Shown here piece after piece: positions 39,062-49,326 of a stretch of DNA of 64,000 nucleotides; within the stretch, counting starts at the first letter, position 1, and each line of letters starts with the position of its first letter. The notes below the pieces were generated by a model. That model saw nothing but the letters and a program-made list of their open reading frames with translations, searched no databases and had not been told where the DNA came from. The position numbers and the translations under genes are program-made. Source of the stretch: Bartonella apihabitans (GTDB lineage Bacteria; Pseudomonadota; Alphaproteobacteria; Rhizobiales; Rhizobiaceae). Location: contig NZ_CP132387.1 of NCBI RefSeq assembly GCF_030758755.1, positions 1,116,001 through 1,180,000 of the forward strand. Direction: 5' to 3'.

Positions 39062-39090
39062 GATCCGGTCGAATTAAACTCGACCGGATC
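39062..39090 (+). terminator. Intercistronic stem-loop between binding-protein gene and livH
   Basis: Eleven-base perfect stem GATCCGGTCGA / TCGACCGGATC with a seven-base loop. No T-run follows (AATTTGG), so it may act as a partial terminator or 3' stabiliser that lets the binding protein be made in excess over the permease, as in other binding-protein operons. Confidence 0.7.
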
Positions 39091-39150
39091 AATTTGGTTG
39101 TGTATGTGCTTTCTAAACAATACGCGTTAGAGTATCAGGAAGGCTAAAAC

Positions 39151-40227
39151 ATGAGCACGGAAATGTTCATTCAACATTTCTTTAATGCTTTGGCGTTAGG
39201 GGCACTATATGGATTAATAGCCATTGGATACACAATGGTTTATGGCATTTTGCAACTCATCAATTTCGCTCATGGCGATATTTTTATGCTCGGTGCCTAT
39301 TTTGTTTTTTTCTCGACAATCAGTTTTATGCCTGCATGGGCAGCGGTACTCCTTATCCTTTTGGCAATTGTCGTTTATTATTCTGTCTTTATCGGTTTCA
39401 AAAAACAGATCAAATCCTATTGGGCTGCTTTGTTCATCATTCTGGTTTTGGCGCTCGCTTATTATGCGTTCATAAGCCCGCAGAACTTCGCGCCTGTCTG
39501 GCTGCTTGCAGTCTGTTTTGCTGTCTTTGTAACCAGTGCCGGTGGTATTGCGGTCGATCGTATCGCTTACCGTCCTTTGCGTGACGCACCCCGTATTTCA
39601 GCGCTTATTAGTGCAATCGGCATGTCATTCCTTATCGAAAACCTGGCAACCGTGTTATTTACCGGTGTGCCAAAAAGCGTAAAACAACCGGAACTCCTTG
39701 TAACGCCCATTCAATGGCATCTTGGCGAGGGCGCCCAAGGTGTCATCCGCATTGTGCCAATGGCTTTGATCGTACCCATTGTTTCACTGGTGCTTGTTGT
39801 TCTTCTGTTATGGATTATCAATAAAACGAAACCCGGCTTGGCTATGCGCGCTATTTCACGCGACATTGAAACAACGCGGTTAATGGGTGTATCCGTCGAT
39901 AAAATTATCGCATTTACATTCGGTCTTGGATCAGCACTTGCGGCAATTGCCGGTATTATGTGGGCGCTACGTTACCCGCAAATAAACCCCTATATGGGGG
40001 TAATTCCCGGGCTTAAGGCTTTCATTGCAGCGGTTATCGGCGGTATCGGTTCGGTTGAAGGAGCAATGCTGGGCGGGCTACTTTTGGGATTTATCGAAAT
40101 TATGATTATTGCGTTTTTCCCGTCGCTTTCGGGCTATCGGGATGCATTTGCCTTTATCATGCTTATCATGATCCTGCTTGTTATGCCGACAGGACTTATG
40201 GGTAAGAAAAGTGAGGAAAAAATCTGA
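39151..40227 (+). CDS. livH: Branched-chain amino acid ABC permease LivH
   Basis: 358 residues, with about nine or ten hydrophobic segments. ALALGALYGLIAIGYTMVYGI and LINFAHGDIFMLGAYF at the N-terminus and the EAA-like GLKAFIAAVIGGIGSVEGAMLGG region near the C-terminus. Longer than E. coli LivH by about 50 residues, because of an extra pair of hydrophobic segments around residues 60-115. Its stop TGA overlaps the livM ATG. Confidence 0.94.
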   Translation: MSTEMFIQHFFNALALGALYGLIAIGYTMVYGILQLINFAHGDIFMLGAYFVFFSTISFMPAWAAVLLILLAIVVYYSVFIGFKKQIKSYWAALFIILVLALAYYAFISPQNFAPVWLLAVCFAVFVTSAGGIAVDRIAYRPLRDAPRISALISAIGMSFLIENLATVLFTGVPKSVKQPELLVTPIQWHLGEGAQGVIRIVPMALIVPIVSLVLVVLLLWIINKTKPGLAMRAISRDIETTRLMGVSVDKIIAFTFGLGSALAAIAGIMWALRYPQINPYMGVIPGLKAFIAAVIGGIGSVEGAMLGGLLLGFIEIMIIAFFPSLSGYRDAFAFIMLIMILLVMPTGLMGKKSEEKI

Positions 40228-41285
40228 TGTCAAAATCCTCGCAAATCATACTTTCGTTGATTTCGATTGCATGTCTTATAGCGTTTTTATTTTACGCGCA
40301 AAATCATTTTGATGCTTACACTGTGCGTATTTTGAATCTCATCGCAATCAACGCAATTCTGGCGGTATCGCTTAACCTTATTTATGGTTTTACCGGAATG
40401 TTTTCATTGGGGCATGCCGGTTTTATGGCCATAGGTGCTTATGTTTGCGCTATCTTGCTTTTGTCACCTGAACAGAAACAAATGATGTGGATTTTGCAGC
40501 CGATGTTCGGTCCGCTGCAAAATTTACAAGTACCATTTTTCTTTGCAGTAGTTTTGGGCGGCATTTGTGCAGCGATTTTCGGTCTTGTTATTGCTATACC
40601 TGTTTTGCGACTGGGCGGTGATTACCTTGGCATTGCAACACTTGGATTTGCCGAAATTATACGTGTTGTCATTACCAATGCCACGCCGGTTACAAACGGT
40701 TCTCTCGGTATTAAAGGAATACCGCAATATGCCAATTTATGGTGGAACTACGGTTGGCTCGCCTTCACCGTCGCCTTTATTGTGCTCCTTTTAAAAAGCA
40801 ATACAGGAAACGCACTTTGTGCCATTCGTGATGACGAGATTGCCGCCAAAACAATGGGCGTTAACACATTTTTCTACCGTACATTGTCATTTACAATCGG
40901 CGCATTTTTCGCCGGTGTCGGAGGCGCGCTGACTGCTGCACTTATTTCGACAATCGACCCTAAGATGTTCAACTTTCTTTTGACTTTCAACATTTTGATG
41001 ATTGTCGTGGCTGGTGGCCTCGGGTCGATTACCGGTAGTATTATTGGCAGTGTTATCATTACTGTGATGTTGGAATGGTTGCGTATTGTCGAACAGCCAA
41101 TCGATTTCGGTTTCATTCATATTCCCGGAATTCCGGGGCTTAGAATGGTTATTTTTTCGATATTGCTGATGGGAATTATTCTGTTTTGGAGAAGCGGCTT
41201 GCTTGGAACACGTGAATTTTCATGGAACGGTATTTATCGCTTTTTCAAGAAAAATTCTGAAGCCCGAAGCGGAGACCGTTCATGA
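40227..41285 (+). CDS. livM: Branched-chain amino acid ABC permease LivM
   Basis: 352 residues, multi-pass. LIYGFTGMFSLGHAGFMAIGAY, LRLGGDYLGIATLGFAEIIR and GALTAALISTIDPKMFNFLL are LivM signatures, and VVAGGLGSITGSIIGS is the permease coupling loop. Partner of LivH. It starts inside the livH stop and ends overlapping the livG ATG by four bases. Confidence 0.95.
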   Translation: MSKSSQIILSLISIACLIAFLFYAQNHFDAYTVRILNLIAINAILAVSLNLIYGFTGMFSLGHAGFMAIGAYVCAILLLSPEQKQMMWILQPMFGPLQNLQVPFFFAVVLGGICAAIFGLVIAIPVLRLGGDYLGIATLGFAEIIRVVITNATPVTNGSLGIKGIPQYANLWWNYGWLAFTVAFIVLLLKSNTGNALCAIRDDEIAAKTMGVNTFFYRTLSFTIGAFFAGVGGALTAALISTIDPKMFNFLLTFNILMIVVAGGLGSITGSIIGSVIITVMLEWLRIVEQPIDFGFIHIPGIPGLRMVIFSILLMGIILFWRSGLLGTREFSWNGIYRFFKKNSEARSGDRS

Positions 41286-42064
41286 CTGACGCGATATTAA
41301 AACTCGATCATGTCACTATGCAATTCGGCGGACTAACGGCTGTTAACGATATCAATATTGCTATTGAACGGGGCAGCATTGCCGGCCTCATTGGTCCTAA
41401 CGGTGCGGGGAAAACCACTGTTTTCAATATGATTTCGGGCTTTTATACCCCGACAACCGGCACAATTACCTTTGACGGGAAAAAAGTCTCCGGCCTTCAC
41501 CCCAATGTGGTGTGCAAACGTCATATCGCCCGCACCTTTCAAAACATCCGCTTGTTTACAGGATTAACCGTTTTACAAAACGTCATGGTTGGCGCACATG
41601 TGCGCCAAAAAAGCCCGTGGTTTGCAAGTGCCCTATTTCTGCCCTCGGCAGTAAGAGAAGAAAAACAAATTCGTGAACAAGCACTTGACCTTTTGGATCG
41701 TGTTCACCTTGCGGATCTCGCCAATCAGCCCGCAACCGCACTTCCCTACGGCGCTCAAAGGCGTTTGGAAATTGCCCGTGCTTTGGCTACCGAACCGGAA
41801 TTGCTACTTCTTGATGAACCGGCTGCCGGTATAAATCCTCAGGAAAGTGAAGAATTGCGCGATTTCATTTCTCGAATCAGAGAAGAGTTCAAGCTCACTA
41901 TTTTGCTGATCGAGCATGATATGCGGGTCGTTATGGGGCTGTGTCACCACATTTGGGTATTGGAATATGGTGCCCTTATTGCGAATGGTACTCCGGAAGA
42001 AATCCGCAATAATCCGAAAGTTATCGAGGCCTATCTAGGCGGAGAAGTTGATGAACATTCTTGA
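41282..42064 (+). CDS. livG: Branched-chain amino acid ABC ATPase LivG
   Basis: 260 residues. Walker A GPNGAGKTTVFN, Q-loop IARTFQNIRLF, signature-like LPYGAQRRLEIARAL, Walker B LLLLDEPAAGINPQE, H-loop LLIEHDM. The signature is the LivG type (YGxQR) rather than LSGGQ. Overlaps livF by 14 bases. Confidence 0.95.
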   Translation: MTDAILKLDHVTMQFGGLTAVNDINIAIERGSIAGLIGPNGAGKTTVFNMISGFYTPTTGTITFDGKKVSGLHPNVVCKRHIARTFQNIRLFTGLTVLQNVMVGAHVRQKSPWFASALFLPSAVREEKQIREQALDLLDRVHLADLANQPATALPYGAQRRLEIARALATEPELLLLDEPAAGINPQESEELRDFISRIREEFKLTILLIEHDMRVVMGLCHHIWVLEYGALIANGTPEEIRNNPKVIEAYLGGEVDEHS

Positions 42065-42761
42065 GATTAACGATCTTCGTGTGAATTATGGAGCAATCAA
42101 AGCTGTACAAGGCTTGTCCATGTCTATCAAGACAGGCTCGATTGTCACCTTGATCGGAGCAAATGGCGCCGGAAAAAGCAGTACTGTCCGCTCTATTGCG
42201 GGACTGAACAAATCGGTTAGTGGTGAAATCCTCTATAAAGGTGAAAATATCCTCGGAAAACAGCCGGAGGAAATTTTAAAAAAAGGGATTGCCTTAAGCC
42301 CTGAAGGGCGGCGTATCATGCCGCATTTGACCGTTTTGGAAAATCTCGAACTCGGTGCCTATATCCGCAAGGATAAAGACGGTATCAAGAGGGATATCGA
42401 ATGGATTTTTGATCTTTTCCCGAGGCTCCGCGAACGGTCAAAACAATTGGGCGGCACCATGTCGGGTGGCGAGCAGCAAATGCTCGCGGTCGGACGGGCA
42501 CTTATGAGTAATCCCGAACTTGTCATGCTTGATGAGCCATCATTAGGTCTTGCCCCCATTCTCGTTCAGGAAATTTTCTCTATTATCCGGAAAATCAACG
42601 AGATGGGCAAAACAGTTCTGCTCATTGAACAGAATGCATTTGCTGCATTATCGGTTGCCAATTATGCCTATATTCTGGAAGTTGGTAAAATCATTCTGGA
42701 AGGTGAAGGCAAAACCATGCTTAAAGACCCGCGCGTGAAAGCAGCCTATCTTGGGGGATAA
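42051..42761 (+). CDS. livF: Branched-chain amino acid ABC ATPase LivF
   Basis: 236 residues from the ATG at 42051 (a TTG three bases earlier is possible). Walker A GANGAGKSSTVRS, signature MSGGEQQMLAVGRALM, Walker B LVMLDEPSLGLAP, H-loop LLIEQNA with Gln, usual for LivF. The last gene of the operon; no clear terminator follows. Confidence 0.95.
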   Translation: MNILEINDLRVNYGAIKAVQGLSMSIKTGSIVTLIGANGAGKSSTVRSIAGLNKSVSGEILYKGENILGKQPEEILKKGIALSPEGRRIMPHLTVLENLELGAYIRKDKDGIKRDIEWIFDLFPRLRERSKQLGGTMSGGEQQMLAVGRALMSNPELVMLDEPSLGLAPILVQEIFSIIRKINEMGKTVLLIEQNAFAALSVANYAYILEVGKIILEGEGKTMLKDPRVKAAYLGG

Positions 42762-43406
42762 CGATCCCGCCGGTTGATTCCGCTTGTTTTACAATGATGC
42801 TCTGCTCGAAATTGAACCGGCATTTTGCTAGAGATAATTCCTCTAGGGTTTTAGCTATCCGGTTTGGTTTATCCGTTTGAGAATGTCGTTCACCGATTGT
42901 GTAGATGATTTTTTTAAGCATTCGTTTTGATCTTACTTTGAAATATCGGAAGACCCGGCCTAACGATAAAACTTAAGAAAACGATGTCGCCCGTAAAACA
43001 CCGACAAGCCTTAAAACGCACAATCCGATTGACAAAATACGAGACTAACGCTTTTTAACGGCCTTATTCGACGATATTGAAATCGTCAACCAAACCGTTT
43101 GATCGAGAATATCCGTCTGTTAATCTAATATTATAATAAATTGTCTCAACTTATTGATATTCTATGCGTTTAATTTTTTACTTATTCAGCAAATATCACA
43201 TCCATCAGATGCCAATTTCGAAACGTCAAACGGTTACTCGTTTATTCCTTCGGCTTACAAATTCATTGTTTCATGAGTGATGCTTGGAAAATAAAAAACA
43301 CGGCGTTCCATAAATGAAGCTCAGGCAAATAAAAACACGGCAAAATTTTTGCCGTGTTAAGCAGATTTATTAGTGAATGTCGTTATCGGCAAATATCAAC
43401 GATCAA
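42762..43406. other. 645-bp intergenic region between livF and gatA
   Basis: AT-rich spacer between two convergent units. It contains the gatA terminator (43334-43358). Upstream there are only short broken frames on both strands and no recognisable RNA or gene. Confidence 0.5.
43334..43358. terminator. Terminator downstream of gatA
   Basis: Near-perfect palindrome: AACACGGCAAAA / TTTTGCCGTGTT, 12-base arms with a one-base centre. A-runs and T-runs flank the GC core on both strands, so it can work in both directions, chiefly for the gatCA transcript on the minus strand. Confidence 0.85.
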
Positions 43407-44886
43407 TTACCACCATTTTTCGGGAGAAAACTTGCCAGCCGCCTGCTCGATAATATTAGCCGTCTGGAATAGTTGTTCCTCGCCGAAAGGCTTGCCAATA
43501 AGCTGCAAACCCAAAGGTAGCCCGTCCTTTGAAAGTCCGGCCGGTAATGAAATTCCGGGAAGTCCTGCCATATTCACAGTAACCGTAAAAATGTCATTGA
43601 GATACATAGCCACAGGATCATTTTTCAATTTTTTATCGGCAATTCCGAATGCCGCAGTCGGTGTGGCCGGAGTCAAAATGGCATCAACCCCTGCTTCAAA
43701 GCACTTGTCAAAATCCTGTTTGATGAGTGTACGAACTTTTTGTGCCTTAAGATAATAAGCATCGTAGTAACCGGCCGACAACACATAAGTGCCGATGAGA
43801 ATACGCCGTTTGACTTCGCGCCCGAAACCTTCCGAGCGGGTATTTTCATACATTTCGATAATGTCTTTACCGGGCACCCGAAGTCCATAACGCACACCAT
43901 CATAACGGGCAAGGTTTGATGATGCTTCTGCCGGAGCAACAATATAATAGGCAGGCAATGCATATTTGGTGTGAGGAAGTGAAATATTGACGATTTCAGC
44001 CCCCGCCTCTTTTAACCAATCTATGCCTTTTTGCCAAAGTGCCGTTATCTCTTCCGACATACCGTCAACCTGATATTCCTTAGGAATGCCGATTTTCATG
44101 CCCTTGACCGATTTTCCGATAGACGCTTCATAGTCGGGGACGGGCACGTTGACGGAAGTTGAATCTTTTTCGTCGAAGGAAGCCATGGATTTCAACATAA
44201 TGGCGCAATCGCGCACATCGCGGCCAATGGCCAGCTTGATCAAGCGAAGAGGCAAAAGCAATGATTCCCCAGCGCGAACAACGTCCATAGGTCGGCTTGA
44301 TTCCGACAGTACCGGTAAATGCGGCAGGTTGACGAATGGAACCGCCAGTATCGGTGGCTGTTGCACCGGCGCACAAATGAGCAGCAACAGCAGCAGCCGA
44401 CCCGCCGGAAGAACCACCGGGCACCAGCTTTTCCTCGGAACCTTTGGCACGCCACGGATTAACAACAGGACCATAATAGGATGTTTCGTTGGACGACCCC
44501 ATTGCGAACTCGTCCATATTGAGTTTGCCGAGCATAACCGCACCATCAGCCCATAGATTGCTGGTTACAGTCAACTCATATTTTGGTTTGAAGTTGTCAA
44601 GAATATGGGAACACGCTTGGGTGTGGATATCATAAGTAGCATAAAGATCTTTCACACCAAGAGGAATACCTTCAAGCGCACCCGCCTTCTTTTGGGCTAT
44701 TTTCTCATCAGAGGCTTTGGCCATCTTTCGCGCATGATCGGCAGTTACCGATACATAGGCATTAATAGCGGGATTGGATGCTTCAATGGCATGAATATAT
44801 GCATCTGCCAGTTCTGTTGCCTTGAATTCGCCCTTCTTGAGCGCGTCACGAGCCTCGGCAATTGTCAGCTTCGTCAAATCGGTCAT
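43407..44886 (-). CDS. gatA: Asp/Glu-tRNA amidotransferase subunit A (frameshifted)
   Basis: GatA makes ammonia for the conversion of Glu-tRNA(Gln) and Asp-tRNA(Asn) to the amidated forms, essential where glutaminyl-tRNA synthetase is missing. Start [19 protein letters not shown] at 44886. The amidase signature is complete: Lys in [23 protein letters not shown] with the cis-Ser, and [13 protein letters not shown] with the nucleophile Ser. The frame breaks at 44226-44234, after SSLDQAG, and resumes at [15 protein letters not shown]. Restoring two C residues in GGCC(CC)ATT gives GPIGRD and about 493 residues, exactly the usual length. Probably a sequence error in an essential gene. Confidence 0.94.
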
Positions 44887-44916
44887 ATCATGCCTCAAAA
44901 ATAAATATTCAAATTG

Positions 44917-45204
44917 CTATTCGATAACTTTTGGAACGAGGAAGAAATTGTCTTCGCTCAAAGGTGCATTGGCAACAATGTCAGATGCTTTGTTTCCGTC
45001 AGTGACAACATCTTCACGTGTACGCAAAGTCATGGGAATGACAGATGTTAGAGGCTCGACATTGTCTACATTGACTTCGTCAAGCTGCTCGACAAATCCC
45101 AAAATAGCGTTCAACTCATTTGCCATACGCTCTGCTTCGTCATCTTTCACAGCAATGCGCGAAAGACGGGCAACACGTTTGACCGTTTTAATATCTACAG
45201 ACAT
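44917..45204 (-). CDS. gatC: Asp/Glu-tRNA amidotransferase subunit C
   Basis: 95 residues. [21 protein letters not shown] and a C-terminal [14 protein letters not shown] are standard. GatC wraps between GatA and GatB and stabilises the complex. It is 30 bases upstream of gatA. gatB is not in the window, which is common in this group. Confidence 0.95.
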   Translation of the reverse strand: MSVDIKTVKRVARLSRIAVKDDEAERMANELNAILGFVEQLDEVNVDNVEPLTSVIPMTLRTREDVVTDGNKASDIVANAPLSEDNFFLVPKVIE

Positions 45205-45281
45205 TAGGTAAATCCCGTATGAAAGACATTTTCTCTAATGAAGCTATACAGGTCGAAGCACTCAAGAGCAAGAAAAGACGT

Positions 45282-45986
45282 TCAGAAATTGAGCGTTTCA
45301 CCGACTTTTGGCAATGCAACGGTCGTTTCTGTTCCTTTCATGCCTCTAACAAAACGTTCCGGCGTCTGATCAAGAACCGGAAAAGTACCCCAGTGGCAAG
45401 GTATAGCTGTTTTGAAATGGAAATAGCGCTGACAGGCAAGCGCCGCAACGGCTCCCCCCATTGTGAAGAAATCGCCAACCGGCACAATGCCGATTTCCGG
45501 TTCATGCAATTCGTTAATCAACTGCATATCGGAAAAAATATCTGTGTCGCCCATATGATAGAGAGTCGGTGCATCATTAAAATGGAATACCAGCCCGTTC
45601 GGATTGCCAAGACATTGTGAAACACCGTTTTCCGTGAGCATGGCCGACGAATGAATGGCATTGACAAAAGTGATGCTATAACCGTCATGAGCCTGTGTAC
45701 CACCGGCGTTACCGGGAACAACGTTTTTCACACCCTGCGATTGGAGCCATGCAGCAAGATCGGCATTTGCTGTCACCGGTACATTTTTTTCCTTTGCAAT
45801 AGCAATTGTATCGCCGACATGATCACTATGACCATGCGTGAGGGCTATATGGGTTACACCTTCGACAGCCTTTTTGATATCCAGATCTTTTGCCGCCGGA
45901 TTACCGGTCAAAAAAGGATCTATAAGAATAACCGCTTTGCCAACTTCGACGCGAAAGGCTGCATGCCCGAGCCATGTGATTTTCAT
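45282..45986 (-). CDS. UPF0173 metal-dependent hydrolase (beta-lactamase fold)
   Basis: 234 residues. Metallo-beta-lactamase fold with the metal motif [12 protein letters not shown], then [11 protein letters not shown] and the final His in IPCHWGTFP. Uncharacterised family of the UlaG/YfhR-like hydrolases; substrate unknown. It is 77 bases upstream of gatC on the same strand. Confidence 0.9.
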   Translation of the reverse strand: MKITWLGHAAFRVEVGKAVILIDPFLTGNPAAKDLDIKKAVEGVTHIALTHGHSDHVGDTIAIAKEKNVPVTANADLAAWLQSQGVKNVVPGNAGGTQAHDGYSITFVNAIHSSAMLTENGVSQCLGNPNGLVFHFNDAPTLYHMGDTDIFSDMQLINELHEPEIGIVPVGDFFTMGGAVAALACQRYFHFKTAIPCHWGTFPVLDQTPERFVRGMKGTETTVALPKVGETLNF

Positions 45987-46102
45987 ACCACTACCCTTGT
46001 TTTTTATTGGAAGTTCGATCTTTTACCGTATATTGAACGCAAAATCCAAAATTGCCAAGTACCTGCTTGTTCGAGCAGGATATTTGATAAAGGCGAGCCT
46101 CA

Positions 46103-46582
46103 ATGCCGGTTATAGATATTACTGAACTTCCTGATCTCGATCTTAAGGACAAAAATATTATAGGCCTTGATTTGGGGACAAAAACAATAGGCATCGCTGT
46201 ATCCGATCTCGGTTGGCGTTTTGCCACCCCTCGCCCTGTGTTGAAACGCAAAAAATTTTCTATCGACGCTCGTGAGCTTCTGAAAATTTTTCTCGAAGAA
46301 AATATTGGCGTTGCAATTATCGGCCTTCCAAAAAACATGGATGGCACAAGTGGCCCGCGCGTTCAGGCAACACGTGCTTTTGTACATAATATGAATGGTT
46401 TAACGCCTATTCCTTTTGTGTTCTGGGACGAGCGTCTATCAACAGTGGCTGCCGAACGTGGTCTTCTCGAAATGGATGTTTCGCGTGCAAAACGTGCTGA
46501 CAGAATTGATTCTGCAGCAGCCGCTTTTATTTTACAAGGAGCGCTCGACAGGCTTCAAAGTTTAGCTCGAACTGCAGAATAA
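46103..46582 (+). CDS. ruvX: RuvX/YqgF-family Holliday junction resolvase-like nuclease
   Basis: 159 residues of the RNase H fold. Catalytic acidic residues are in [15 protein letters not shown] (Asp), [12 protein letters not shown] (Glu) and [12 protein letters not shown] (Asp). Members process 16S rRNA 5' ends or resolve branched DNA. The gene is convergent with aidB, with a 9-bp gap. Confidence 0.93.
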   Translation: MPVIDITELPDLDLKDKNIIGLDLGTKTIGIAVSDLGWRFATPRPVLKRKKFSIDARELLKIFLEENIGVAIIGLPKNMDGTSGPRVQATRAFVHNMNGLTPIPFVFWDERLSTVAAERGLLEMDVSRAKRADRIDSAAAAFILQGALDRLQSLARTAE

Positions 46583-46591
46583 AAGTTTATC

Positions 46592-48220
46592 TCAAACGGC
46601 GGGATAAAGCGTATCCAATATATGTCCTGCGTGATGACGCGCACTCAGCATCCCGTAAGACGAACGCCATTGCCCACCAAGGCGACTTTCAATATAGGCG
46701 GCAGTGATATGAGGCATCTCTGCTTGTTGCAAGGCGGCAGCAGCACCCGCATAGGCCATTTGTTCGATAAATAACCGTCCGGCACCAATGTCGCTTATGG
46801 CAACTTGTGCTGCTGCATGTAATATTTCAACGGTTTTAGGACCGGCAGCACCAATATCACGACCGATCTGGTCAAGTAGCCCCTGAAAAAGTCCCGGTGC
46901 CCTTTCACCCAAACGGATTGTATCAACTACAATGTCATTTCCGCCGTTTCCTTTTATCGTACGCATTGGAGCGTCAACAAGCATTCTCGCCATACGACTA
47001 TCAAACATAAATGCCTGCTCGCCCATTTGTGCTATGATTTCTCCGATGACCGGAACAACCAATTCGTTGATATGGATCGCCACAATCGGTGTCATGATGC
47101 GGGCAAAAGCAGCTTCCGCCCTGTTGGAAGCAGCATTATCGAAAGCACGAGCAAGCCTCATAACCAGACATTGCGAAGCGACGACATCGAGTGCCAAATC
47201 GGCAAAAACCCGTTCTGTCAAAGGCGGCAAAACCTGCCTTGGATTGAAGCGCCGGAAAAACTGTATGCCGCTTTGCAGCGCGGCTCTTAGTACACCGGCC
47301 GAAATAACCGCCTGGTCAAAACGCGTCATCGTCTCGACATCTCTTATGACCTTGTCTCCCTCACCGATTTTACCAATCAACCAGCCAAGGCTGTCGTGGA
47401 AAGTAACCTGCCCTTCGGGGGCAGAACATTCACCAGCGCGATGGATAAGAAAGTCTACCGAAAGATCTCCGTTCAAAGTACCATTTTCGAGAAACCGGGA
47501 AATAAAGAAGCAACATTTCTGGCCTCCTACTTCAGCCGTTACGAAATAGCCGTCCGACATCGGATTTAAAACCGACTGTTTGACTGCGTCAATTCGATAA
47601 AGATCACGTCCATTCGCCGCGTCGAAGGAGATACGCGTTGCCGTTGAAACATGAGGTATATTTTGCAAGTTATTCTTTATATCGTCACATGCAAAGGTGA
47701 GTATTGCCGACCGTTTTGCGGAAACAGGACGAGAAGAATAATCGTGTTGACGTGATAATAAAGCATTTTGCCATTTGGCAAATAGATCGGATTCGCCAAT
47801 TAAAGCGGAAATACCGGCGCTTGTTGATGTGATTTCATTTAAATGTCCGGTTTCCAGACCGGCCATCAGAAAAAGCCTGATGGCGCGTGATTGGTAGCGA
47901 ACACCATTTTCAGCCGGTCCATTCTCCCACAACGAAGAACAAAGCCCTGCCTGACGTGAGCGGCGCAGCAATGCATGATAGGCAGGATGGGTTTCCAATT
48001 GTTGTATGCCGTCGCCCCATTCGTTTTCCCGTCTCAATATCGGACGATGGATATTGGCTAGCCTTGCGAGATCTTGCGCCTCACGACTGGCAACAAATGC
48101 GCCGATTTCCTCGAAACCCGCAAGCAGCGGCGTCGGTAAAAGCGACGAAAAACGGAACAAAACCGCATCGTCCAAAAACGCATTTTTTCGCATCATATTC
48201 TGGTTAGGCAAAGTGCTCAC
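46592..48220 (-). CDS. aidB: AidB-like acyl-CoA dehydrogenase-family protein
   Basis: 542 residues. The N-terminal stretch VASREAQDLARLANIHRPIL and HPAYHALLRRSRQAG match the long AidB N-terminal domain. An acyl-CoA dehydrogenase core follows, with SDGYFVTAEVGGQKCCFF and GSVLRAAL-like helices, ending GMLSARHHAGHIL. In E. coli AidB is a flavoprotein induced by alkylation damage. In Brucella the orthologue is encoded next to pyrB and localises to new poles and the division site (from memory). The same divergent aidB-pyrB arrangement is seen here, with 143 bp between. Confidence 0.85.
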   Translation of the reverse strand: MSTLPNQNMMRKNAFLDDAVLFRFSSLLPTPLLAGFEEIGAFVASREAQDLARLANIHRPILRRENEWGDGIQQLETHPAYHALLRRSRQAGLCSSLWENGPAENGVRYQSRAIRLFLMAGLETGHLNEITSTSAGISALIGESDLFAKWQNALLSRQHDYSSRPVSAKRSAILTFACDDIKNNLQNIPHVSTATRISFDAANGRDLYRIDAVKQSVLNPMSDGYFVTAEVGGQKCCFFISRFLENGTLNGDLSVDFLIHRAGECSAPEGQVTFHDSLGWLIGKIGEGDKVIRDVETMTRFDQAVISAGVLRAALQSGIQFFRRFNPRQVLPPLTERVFADLALDVVASQCLVMRLARAFDNAASNRAEAAFARIMTPIVAIHINELVVPVIGEIIAQMGEQAFMFDSRMARMLVDAPMRTIKGNGGNDIVVDTIRLGERAPGLFQGLLDQIGRDIGAAGPKTVEILHAAAQVAISDIGAGRLFIEQMAYAGAAAALQQAEMPHITAAYIESRLGGQWRSSYGMLSARHHAGHILDTLYPAV

Positions 48221-48363
48221 AATTTTTTCCCGAATTTCATTTCAAGTCAAATATATAGATCAATCCATATAAACACATTTAGTTCTCGTGCGGTTAAAAC
48301 AGACATTGCATAAAAAGCAAGCCTTGTTGTAGTGTCAGTCAGTTTCTTCAGGAAATTTTTATC

Positions 48364-49326
48364 ATGACACAAACAACATCTTTCCCCATTTTTCCCCATC
48401 GGCATCTTTTGGGCATAAAAGGCCTGACTGCGCATGACCTGACAACGTTGATCGATCGTGCAGATGCCAATGTCGCAATATCGCGACAACTTGACAAGAA
48501 AAAAACGTCCATGCGCGGGCGAACACAAATTAATCTTTTTTTTGAAAATTCGACCCGGACACAATCCTCGTTCGAACTTGCAGGAAAAAGGCTCGGAGCC
48601 GATGTGATGAATATGGCAGTGAGCCATTCGTCGGTAAAAAAGGGCGAAACGCTTATTGATACAGCAATGACGTTGAATGCCATGCACCCCGATATTCTCG
48701 TCATCCGGCACAAATCCGGCGGTGCGGCCGCATTGCTTGCACAAAAAGTAAGTTGCTCGGTAGTCAATGCCGGTGACGGCGCCCATGAACACCCTACACA
48801 GGCGTTGCTTGACGCTCTTACAATCCGGCGTGCAAAAGGACGAATTGATGGTTTGACTGTGGCCATCTGTGGAGACATTTTGCATTCACGTGTGGCCCGC
48901 TCCAATATCCTCAGTCTCAATGCACTAGGGGCTCGTGTGCGTGCAGTTGCTCCCACAACGCTTCTTCCCAATGAAATAGATAATATGAGTGTGGATGTTT
49001 TTACAAACATGGAAGAAGGGATAAAAGATGCAGACGTCATTATGATGCTTCGTCTGCAGCGCGAACGTATGTCAGGAGCGTTTATTCCTTCTGTTAGAGA
49101 ATATTTCCGCTTTTTCGGGCTTGATAAACAAAAACTTAGATTGGCAAAAAAAGATTGTATTGTTATGCATCCCGGACCGATCAATCGCGGAGTAGAAATT
49201 GCATCCGACATCGCTGATGGTCCGCAAAGCGTTATCCACACACAAGTAGAAATGGGAGTTGCTGTCAGAATGGCTGTTATCGAGGCTCTTTTGGATCCGC
49301 GTCGCAGCGAAGGAGAATATCAATGA
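48364..49326 (+). CDS. pyrB: Aspartate carbamoyltransferase catalytic subunit
   Basis: 320 residues. Carbamoyl-phosphate loop [19 protein letters not shown], then [18 protein letters not shown], aspartate loop [10 protein letters not shown], and [18 protein letters not shown] at the end. Committed step of pyrimidine synthesis. The stop overlaps the next gene by four bases; the next product is likely to form a complex with PyrB. Confidence 0.97.
   Translation: MTQTTSFPIFPHRHLLGIKGLTAHDLTTLIDRADANVAISRQLDKKKTSMRGRTQINLFFENSTRTQSSFELAGKRLGADVMNMAVSHSSVKKGETLIDTAMTLNAMHPDILVIRHKSGGAAALLAQKVSCSVVNAGDGAHEHPTQALLDALTIRRAKGRIDGLTVAICGDILHSRVARSNILSLNALGARVRAVAPTTLLPNEIDNMSVDVFTNMEEGIKDADVIMMLRLQRERMSGAFIPSVREYFRFFGLDKQKLRLAKKDCIVMHPGPINRGVEIASDIADGPQSVIHTQVEMGVAVRMAVIEALLDPRRSEGEYQ

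Noticed and set aside
43354..43755. 133-codon plus-strand frame opposite the end of gatA
   Set aside because: Lies wholly over conserved GatA codons in antisense and has no supporting signal.
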